Assembly (NCBI GenBank): GCA_964609085.1
Contig: CAZSRZ010000010.1
Location: 1 to 64,000, forward strand
Origin: JANPLG01 sp964609085
GTDB lineage: Bacteria; Armatimonadota; SYMT01
Direction: 5' to 3'
Length of the DNA: 64,000 nt
The notes under the pieces are model-generated. The model did not search any database. It saw only the letters and a program-made list of their open reading frames with translations, and was not told where the DNA came from. Below are positions 58,577 through 64,000 of the stretch, in pieces. The position numbers were made by a program, and so were the translations under genes. The stretch's first letter is position 1. Every line of letters starts with the position of its first letter.

Positions 58577-60907
58577 CTAGTTCTGTTTCGTCTTGCCCTT
58601 GGCCACGTTGCTATAGCCGGAATCGCCGTCGGCGCTCCGGGCCCGCACCCGGTACTTGTAAGTCTTATTCGGTCGGCAGCCCGCGTCGGCGTACTTGGTG
58701 ATGTTCGGCCCGACGGAGCCGATCTCCTCAAATGAGGTCACCCCGCCGCCCTTGCGTTCGATCCGGAAGGAGGTCTCGGCGTCACTCCGGTCTCGCCAGC
58801 TCAGATTGATCTTGGTGGAAGACGCGGTCTTGGCTTTCAGCGTTGTGGGGGCAACCGGTGGATCGCCCATGGTGGTGGCGTCGGCCTCGTTGGAGTTTGC
58901 GGAGTCCCCGTTGTTGTTGGTGGCTCGCACCCGGTACCAGTACTGCCTGCTGGACTGCAAGCCCCCGTCGAGATAGTTGGTGCTGCCCGCGCCGACCGTG
59001 GTGACGGGGCTCCAATTGCCGCCCGCGGAGCCCTTGCGCTCGATCTTGAAACCGGTCTCGTTGTTGCTCCGGTCGTCCCAGGTCAGGTTGATCTGGCGGT
59101 TGCTGCGGGCTTCCGCCCCGAGATTGACGGGTGGGTCGGGAGGATTTCCGCCGCCACCTCCGCCGCTGATGTCGAAGAGGATCCCCGGCGTATCGCAGCC
59201 TTCCACGACTTCGACATTCTGAATTGTCTGCGACTCTCCGAACACGGATGCGGTGATGTTGTAGGTGCCGGCGGGCGCATTCATCACCCGATAGCCCCCG
59301 TCCAGCCGACTGGAGCCCGATGTGTTGGGGCCTCCGCCGACCGGACGGGCAGTGATCACCGCATTCGGGATCAGCGTGCCGCGGTAACGCACCTGGCCGG
59401 TGACGCATCCCACCGTGGCCCCGCGCGGATTGGGGTTCACATCCAGGTTGAGGGTGCCGGCGAGGTTGATGCGCCCATAGCCGTAGAAGGAGCTCCATCC
59501 GCCGTTGGCGAGCCCCAGGATGTCGTCGGCCCCCTGCTGGATTCCCCGCCAGATCTTCAGGCAGACGTCCGGGGTGCTCTGCGTGAAGCCCATTTTGCCG
59601 GCGTAGAGTGCCGCCAGGCCGACGACCTGCGGGCACGCCATCGAGGTGCCCTGGAGGTAGTCGTAGTTCATCTGATAGCCGAAGTCGGACCCCGTCATCG
59701 TCACCTCGTACGTCGGCATGGTGCTGTAGACGTTGAGGAACCAGAGCAGGTCGAAGTCGAAGTCGCCGCCCGGCGCGGCGACCCCGATATTGGCGCCATA
59801 GGTGGAGTAGGTGGCCAGTTGGTCCCGCGCGGAGGTGGCGGCCACGGCGAGGACGCGATCCAGCGCGGCCGGATAGAGGGGCTTGTTGTCCACGCCGTCG
59901 TTGCCGGCGGCGGCGATGCACAGGGTGCCCTTGTCCCAGGCGTAGTTCACAGCGTCTTGCTCCGCCTGGGAGTAGTCGTACAGCCCGAGAGACAGGTTGC
60001 AGACGAGGGCGCCGTTATCGGCGGCGTAGACAATCGCGCGGGCGATGTCGTCCGAGGTCCCGTTGTCGGCGGCGTCGACAACTTTCAGAGAGATGACGTT
60101 CGCGTTGTAGCCGTTCCCGGTGCAGCCGATGCCGTTGTTGGTTGACGCGGCCGCAATCCCGGTGACGTGCGTGCCGTGGCCGTAGTCATCCGCCGCCTCG
60201 TCTGTCTCGACGCCGTCCAGAATGGTCTTGTCCAGCGGGCGCAGCAGTTGACCCCCGTCGGAAACCGAGGTGCTGGTGCCGTTCTTGTTGATGAAGTCGG
60301 GGTGCGTGTAGTCCACGCCGGTGTCGATCACGGCGATTCGCACCGCATCCGACCCCTTTCCGCTCTGGCGTGTGTAGTACCGGCCAGGCCACGCGGACCA
60401 GGCACCATGCGCGTCCAGCAGGTGGGCGTCCCACTCAAACCAGGTAGCCATCTCCGGCTCTGTGGGCAGGCCGTAGTCGAAGTCGGTGTAGGCGGGATCA
60501 TCCGGCTCGGCAAGACAGAGCTTCCGGAGCCGGTTTGGTTCGATGTAGAGAACGTTGGGGTTGCTGGCATAGACTGCGGCCGCCTCCGGGTTTCGCAGCG
60601 CTATCTTCTGAATCCCGAGCTGTGGGATCGCTCCCAGCAGGCGGGCCCCCGCGCGGCTGTGGAGCGCCGCCGCCGTCCCCTGCAGGGTGGACGGCTTGAA
60701 GCGCACCAACCACTGCTGGCTCAGGGCCGTCAGCGAGAGCCGACGGACCGGAGCGGCGCGAAGGGTCCCGCTGCCCATCGAGAATGCCCCCGCGAGAACG
60801 AGGACGAAGACAAGAGGACGAAGCAGTCGCGGCATCTTGACGAGCTCACTCTTCCGCGCCGTGGCGCCGGATGGTTGCCGAAGATTCTGGCGGAAATCCA
60901 GGTTCAT
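58577..60907 (-). CDS. Secreted subtilisin-family (S8) protease with two C-terminal fibronectin type III domains
   Basis: 776 residues from the ATG at 60907, which has GAGAGG 7 bases upstream. After a signal (RLLRPLVFVLVLAGAFSMGS) comes a short inhibitor-like propeptide (QWLVRFKPSTLQGTAAALHS). The catalytic triad is Asp near 190 (IAVIDTGVDYTHPDF), His near 244 (DDYGHGTHVTGIAAAS) and Ser near 420 (LQGTSMACPQVVGLAALYAG). A carboxypeptidase-regulatory-like domain (GCVTGQVRYRGTLIPNAVIT), a Gly/Pro linker and two FN3 domains (RQINLTWDDRSNNETGFKIE; TKINLSWRDRSDAETSFRIE) complete it. FN3 domains likely bind polymers or the cell surface. It probably acts outside the cytoplasm. Confidence 0.94.
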   Translation of the reverse strand: MNLDFRQNLRQPSGATARKSELVKMPRLLRPLVFVLVLAGAFSMGSGTLRAAPVRRLSLTALSQQWLVRFKPSTLQGTAAALHSRAGARLLGAIPQLGIQKIALRNPEAAAVYASNPNVLYIEPNRLRKLCLAEPDDPAYTDFDYGLPTEPEMATWFEWDAHLLDAHGAWSAWPGRYYTRQSGKGSDAVRIAVIDTGVDYTHPDFINKNGTSTSVSDGGQLLRPLDKTILDGVETDEAADDYGHGTHVTGIAAASTNNGIGCTGNGYNANVISLKVVDAADNGTSDDIARAIVYAADNGALVCNLSLGLYDYSQAEQDAVNYAWDKGTLCIAAAGNDGVDNKPLYPAALDRVLAVAATSARDQLATYSTYGANIGVAAPGGDFDFDLLWFLNVYSTMPTYEVTMTGSDFGYQMNYDYLQGTSMACPQVVGLAALYAGKMGFTQSTPDVCLKIWRGIQQGADDILGLANGGWSSFYGYGRINLAGTLNLDVNPNPRGATVGCVTGQVRYRGTLIPNAVITARPVGGGPNTSGSSRLDGGYRVMNAPAGTYNITASVFGESQTIQNVEVVEGCDTPGILFDISGGGGGGNPPDPPVNLGAEARSNRQINLTWDDRSNNETGFKIERKGSAGGNWSPVTTVGAGSTNYLDGGLQSSRQYWYRVRATNNNGDSANSNEADATTMGDPPVAPTTLKAKTASSTKINLSWRDRSDAETSFRIERKGGGVTSFEEIGSVGPNITKYADAGCRPNKTYKYRVRARSADGDSGYSNVAKGKTKQN

Positions 60908-61092
60908 GGTTCGTCCTCTCGTTGGCGGTTGCCTGCGTCGAAAGTCGGATCGCGCCCGCCCGGAATCGGGTCTGCCAGTCGAACATCGGCCAACCGACGA
61001 TTCCGCCGACAGGTAATCCCCGTCCGCGCGGGTAACATCAACCAGTTCGGCATTCTGAGTGCACCGGCCCGCCGGCCGGGGGAGCGTGACCC

Positions 61093-61734
61093 ATGAAGCG
61101 AGTACTTTTGTTGACCGCCGCCGCCGCCGCGCTGACGGTGCCCGCACTGTACGCACAGGAGGCGAAGTTCGTCAGCCTCTACAACGGTAAGGACCTCACC
61201 GGCTGGCATGTGAAAGACGGCAAGGCCGAAGCCTGGAAAGCCAACGGCGAGATGATCTCGTGCGTGGCGGCGGGGGGTGGCTGGCTCTCTTCGGACAAGG
61301 AGTATGGGGACTTCGTCCTTCGCCTCGAGTACCGCATCGGCCCCGGCGGCAACAGCGGCGTCGGCATTCGCTTCCCCGCGCAGGGAGATCCCGCCCACGT
61401 CGGCATGGAAGTCCAGATCCTGGACGACGAGGCGCCGCAGTACGCCAATCTCAAGCCGGCGCAATACAACGGCGGCATCTACTATCAGTCCCCCCCGAAG
61501 GTGAAGGCCTCGAAGAAACCGGGCGAGTGGAATCGCTACGTCATCCGCTGTCAGGGTCCCAACATCACCGTCCGACTGAACGGTACGGTGATCCAGGAAG
61601 TCAATGTCGAGCAGTTCACCAAGGGCGAGGGCGGCTACAAGGCGCTGGCGGAGCGTCCCCGGAAGGGCTTCATCGGGATGCAGAGCCACGGCGACCAGGT
61701 TGACTTCCGCAACATCGAAATCCGGGAGCTCTGA
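61093..61734 (+). CDS. DUF1080 (3-keto-disaccharide hydrolase family) secreted protein, copy 1
   Basis: 213 residues, ATG after GGGGAG. Signal peptide (MKRVLLLTAAAAALTVPALY, ending AQ). The DUF1080 core is a concanavalin-like jelly roll: SLYNGKDLTGWHVKDGKAEA, KEYGDFVLRLEYRIGPGGNS, GVGIRFPAQGDPAHVGMEVQ and KGFIGMQSHGDQVDFRNIEI. Family members have been linked to hydrolysis of 3-keto-glycosides. A paralogue follows two bases after the stop, so the pair forms one operon. Divergent from the secreted subtilase. Confidence 0.92.
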   Translation: MKRVLLLTAAAAALTVPALYAQEAKFVSLYNGKDLTGWHVKDGKAEAWKANGEMISCVAAGGGWLSSDKEYGDFVLRLEYRIGPGGNSGVGIRFPAQGDPAHVGMEVQILDDEAPQYANLKPAQYNGGIYYQSPPKVKASKKPGEWNRYVIRCQGPNITVRLNGTVIQEVNVEQFTKGEGGYKALAERPRKGFIGMQSHGDQVDFRNIEIREL

Positions 61735-61736
61735 CG

Positions 61737-62375
61737 ATGCGCTCGACGTTTGCAGCCACTCTGTGCGCGGCAGCGCTGGCGGTGGGGGCGGCCCGGATGG
61801 TCTCGGCGGATGATCTCTACAACGGCAAGGACCTGACGGGCTGGCATGTGGAGAGCGGAAAACTCTCCTCCTGGACGGCCAATGGGGAGATGATCTCGTG
61901 CACCCGGCCGGGTGGCGGTTATCTCTGCCCGGACAAGGAGTACGGCGACTTTGAGCTCTCCCTCGAGTACCGTCTGCCGAAGGCGGGCAACAGCGGGGTT
62001 GGGATTCGGTTCCCCCGCGGGGGATGGCCCTCCACGGACGGGATGGAAATCCAGTTGCTCGACGACGCCGATCCTCGCTACGCCACCTTGAAGAAGGACC
62101 AGCGCAATGGATCGGTCTACACGCACATCGCTCCGAAGGCGTCGCCCGGGAAGCCCGCAGGCGAGTGGAATCGCCTCGTGGTGCGATGCCATGGGGCCCA
62201 TGTGCAGGTGTCTCTGAACGACACGCCCATCCAGGACTTCCTGCTGGACGATTACCTCGACTCGTTAGGCAAGGGCAAGATTGGGCTTGGTCGCCGGCCA
62301 CGCAAGGGGCTCGTCGGCCTCCAGAGTCACGGCGACCCGGTCGACTTCCGCCGGATCTCCCTGAAGGAGCTCTAG
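61737..62375 (+). CDS. DUF1080 (3-keto-disaccharide hydrolase family) secreted protein, copy 2
   Basis: 212 residues. Signal peptide (FAATLCAAALAVGAARMVSA). Same fold and block order as the previous gene: DLYNGKDLTGWHVESGKLSS, KEYGDFELSLEYRLPKAGNS, GVGIRFPRGGWPSTDGMEIQ and KGLVGLQSHGDPVDFRRISL. By eye roughly half the positions agree with copy 1, so this is an old tandem duplication. The two probably differ in substrate or form a heteromer. The last four bases overlap the end of a small minus-strand gene. Confidence 0.92.
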   Translation: MRSTFAATLCAAALAVGAARMVSADDLYNGKDLTGWHVESGKLSSWTANGEMISCTRPGGGYLCPDKEYGDFELSLEYRLPKAGNSGVGIRFPRGGWPSTDGMEIQLLDDADPRYATLKKDQRNGSVYTHIAPKASPGKPAGEWNRLVVRCHGAHVQVSLNDTPIQDFLLDDYLDSLGKGKIGLGRRPRKGLVGLQSHGDPVDFRRISLKEL

Positions 62376-62656
62376 TCGGCGGACACGCCACGAGAGGTTT
62401 TTGTCGCCAGGGCGCGCGCCGGCGTCTCGTCCAGCGCAGTTGCGCGTTCGCCCTCTGCGTAAAGACGGAGGGGGCGGCCACGCAGGTCGTCCGGGACACG
62501 CGCCGGAAGAACGGACAGGACGCGGCCGCATTCCCGGCAGATGATGGACTGCCGGTCGACCGGACAGTCCGGGCGGCCCTGTTCCGGCTCCATCGGCGGA
62601 CGCGCGGGTGGCAGGATGTAGACATGCCCGCAGGATGTGCAGTCGGCGATCGGCAT
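62372..62656 (-). CDS. Small putative zinc-ribbon protein
   Basis: 94 residues, unknown. Three Cys pairs or singles are spaced like a zinc ribbon: DCTSCGHVYILPP, RPDCPVDRQSI and ICRECGRVLSVLP. The remaining tail is polar and variable. The ATG at 62656 has no good SD. It is convergent with the second DUF1080 gene (four-base overlap). The Cys spacing argues that it is real; the lack of an SD argues for caution. Confidence 0.5.
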   Translation of the reverse strand: MPIADCTSCGHVYILPPARPPMEPEQGRPDCPVDRQSIICRECGRVLSVLPARVPDDLRGRPLRLYAEGERATALDETPARALATKTSRGVSAD

Positions 62657-62860
62657 GGGAGGTGATGGTCCGTGGCCGGGGGGGAGAGAGGGGGTTGTTC
62701 TCTCTGACGGCTCGGCGGCGACCGGAGTTCCGCCCTGTCGGTTCGGCTTCCCGGTGCCGCGAGAGGTCGGCGCGGGCGGCCCCGGCGGCCCGTTGGCTGG
62801 AGCGCACTGCGGTCCGCGGATATAGTTCCTGGAGCGACCGTTTCATCGTCGGCCCGTCAG

Positions 62861-63766
62861 ATGTCCGAACCCCTCGAACAAAGCTACCGCTACTGCGTGC
62901 ACATCGCACGGACACAGGCGCGGAATTTCTATTACTCGTTTCTGTGCCTCCCCCGCGCGAAGCGTGAGGCGATGTGCGCCATCTACGCCTTCATGCGCTT
63001 TTCGGATGACATCTCCGACGGCGACCCTCGGGGCGGTGCCGTCCCAGACTCCGCTGACCGCGCGGGTCGGATGATTGCCTGGCGAGGGGCCATGGATGCC
63101 GCACTGGCTGGGGAAGATGGGGAGAGCCCCATCTGGCCCGCGTTCCGGGATACCGTCAACCGGTACGGCATCCCCGTCACCTACCTGCACTCGCTGATCG
63201 ACGGCACCGAGATGGACCTTCAACCTCGCCGTTTTGAGACCTTCGCCGACACCTACGACTACTGCTACCACGTGGCCAGCGTGGTGGGGCTGGTCTGCAT
63301 CCATGTGTTTGGCTTCCGGGATCCCCGCGCGATCGAACTTGCCGAGTGGAACGGCGTTGCGTTCCAACTCACGAACATCCTGCGCGATCTCCGCGAGGAC
63401 GGCCGCCTCGGTCGCGTCTATCTGCCCCAGGAAGACCTCCGCCGCTTCGGGTACTCGGAGGAAATGCTCGCCCAGGGGCGCGATTCGGAGGCGTTCCGCA
63501 GCCTGATGCGGTTCGAGGTTGCCCGGGCTCGAGACTACTACGATCGGGCCGCGCCACTGGTGGATCTCATCGAGCCGGATAGTCGACCGTGTCTCCGGGC
63601 GATGCGCGAGATTTACGGCGGCATCCTCCAGTGCATCGTCTCCAGAGATTACGACGTTTTCACTCGGCGGGCGCGTGTGCCCACCTGGCGGAAGCTGATG
63701 GTGGCCTCGCGCGCCATCTGCGAGGCGAGGCTGGGCCGGAGACCGGGGCTATCAAGCGCGTCGTAG
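62861..63766 (+). CDS. hpnD: Squalene/phytoene synthase family protein (HpnD type)
   Basis: 301 residues. Head-to-head prenyl transferase with both Mg-diphosphate motifs: YAFMRFSDDISDGDP (first Asp-rich) and LTNILRDLREDGRLGRVYLP (second). FYYSFLCLPRAKREAMCAIY is the usual entry helix. HpnC/HpnD/HpnE together make squalene by way of hydroxysqualene; phytoene synthase CrtB is the close alternative. An hpnE/crtI-like FAD gene starts within its 3' end, which favours HpnD but does not exclude carotenoid synthesis. A TATAGT at 62821-62826 could be its -10 box. Confidence 0.88.
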   Translation: MSEPLEQSYRYCVHIARTQARNFYYSFLCLPRAKREAMCAIYAFMRFSDDISDGDPRGGAVPDSADRAGRMIAWRGAMDAALAGEDGESPIWPAFRDTVNRYGIPVTYLHSLIDGTEMDLQPRRFETFADTYDYCYHVASVVGLVCIHVFGFRDPRAIELAEWNGVAFQLTNILRDLREDGRLGRVYLPQEDLRRFGYSEEMLAQGRDSEAFRSLMRFEVARARDYYDRAAPLVDLIEPDSRPCLRAMREIYGGILQCIVSRDYDVFTRRARVPTWRKLMVASRAICEARLGRRPGLSSAS

Positions 63767-64000
63767 TTCTCGGAGCGGGTCTGGCGGGTCTGGCTGCCGG
63801 GCTCGCCCTTGTCCGGCGCGGCTTCCACGTGGAGTTGCTCGAGGGCAAGAGCATCCCGGGGGGCCGGGCATCCTCCTACGAGGCCCAGGACACGGGGGAA
63901 CCCGTCGACAACTGCCAGCACGTGCTGATGGGCTGCTGCACGAACCTGTTGCAGTTCTACGAGCACGCCGGCGTGCGCGATCGCATCGCATGGATCGACG
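63751..64000 (+). CDS. hpnE: FAD-dependent hydroxysqualene dehydroxylase/phytoene desaturase-like protein (HpnE type), 3' end beyond window
   Basis: Only about 83 residues are visible. They begin IKRVVVLGAGLAGLAAGLAL, an FAD-binding Rossmann motif, continue LEGKSIPGGRASSYEAQD (GG-x-x-x-S/G loop of the CrtI/HpnE group) and VDNCQHVLMGCCTNLLQFYE, which matches HpnE more than CrtI. The frame overlaps the hpnD end. No ATG, GTG or TTG lies in frame within about 100 bases upstream, so the true start (perhaps the ATC at 63751 or a CTG at 63718) is unclear; I mark the first codon of the conserved part. Confidence 0.8.
   Translation, partial: MKRVVVLGAGLAGLAAGLALVRRGFHVELLEGKSIPGGRASSYEAQDTGEPVDNCQHVLMGCCTNLLQFYEHAGVRDRIAWID

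Noticed and set aside
60904..62625. A 573-codon antisense frame over both DUF1080 genes
   Set aside because: Both DUF1080 genes have signal peptides, SDs and matching conserved blocks; the antisense frame only mirrors them.
1..64000. tRNA or rRNA genes
   Set aside because: A scan for GGTTCRA-type T-arms gave only coding-region matches without a cloverleaf, and no rRNA core sequence was seen.

Overview
The window is a high-GC, gene-dense bacterial contig that carries a run of exactly 100 N and was probably binned from a metagenome. Gene content points to a diderm bacterium. It has an lpt-type lipopolysaccharide export cluster, and a DUF3084 coiled-coil protein beside a YqgF-like nuclease, a pairing I associate with Armatimonadota and Cyanobacteria. 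It also has the PSCyt1/DUF1549/DUF1553, DUF1501 and DUF1080 families that are abundant in Planctomycetota, Verrucomicrobiota and some Armatimonadota. My best guess is Armatimonadota or a neighbouring lineage. This is inference from family distribution; there is no rRNA gene in the window.

Layout. 1-12.9 kb: housekeeping genes (priA, metK, pcrA, trxB, aroQ, pepQ-like) interrupted by a B12-binding ArsR-type regulator divergent from an RpoD-like sigma factor, plus a GH127 arabinofuranosidase. 13.2-19.1 kb: def-fmt, a TPR protein, an acetyltransferase, GtrA and YfhO membrane proteins. 19.1-22.7 kb: a GntR/UTRA regulator cotranscribed with trpB-trpA, then trpF. 22.6-32.3 kb: a long minus-strand run (YqgF-like, DUF3084, LptF/G, LptB, LptA, LptC-like, three glycosyltransferase or GT-C genes), probably the envelope polysaccharide operon. 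32.4-45.4 kb: polymer and sugar use, with a ClpP-like protease, a Tat-exported TIM-barrel protein, two mirror-image PSCyt1/DUF1501 modules and a carbohydrate ABC importer without its own ATPase. 45.6-50.4 kb: an accessory island with a DarTG DNA ADP-ribosylation toxin-antitoxin pair, an isolated phage terminase large subunit, a VOC protein, tandem repeats and the assembly gap. 50.5-64 kb: hemE, a YncE/phosphoesterase, a PAS-GGDEF-EAL protein, acetyltransferase, DppA, a secreted subtilase with FN3 domains, two tandem DUF1080 genes, and hpnD followed by the start of an hpnE-like gene.

The most notable features are: (1) the ArsR-type regulator with both CarH-type cobalamin motifs (W-x9-E-H and D-x-H-x-x-G) and a phased repeat array in the intergenic region it shares with a sigma factor; (2) the DarTG pair, whose toxin appears to need a CTG start, next to an orphan terminase; (3) a near-leaderless, repeat-overlapped promoter driving gntR-trpB-trpA; and (4) an exact 55-bp duplication abutting both sides of the N-gap, which looks like an assembler overlap. 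Only reading by eye was possible: family assignments rest on recognised motifs, not on database searches.
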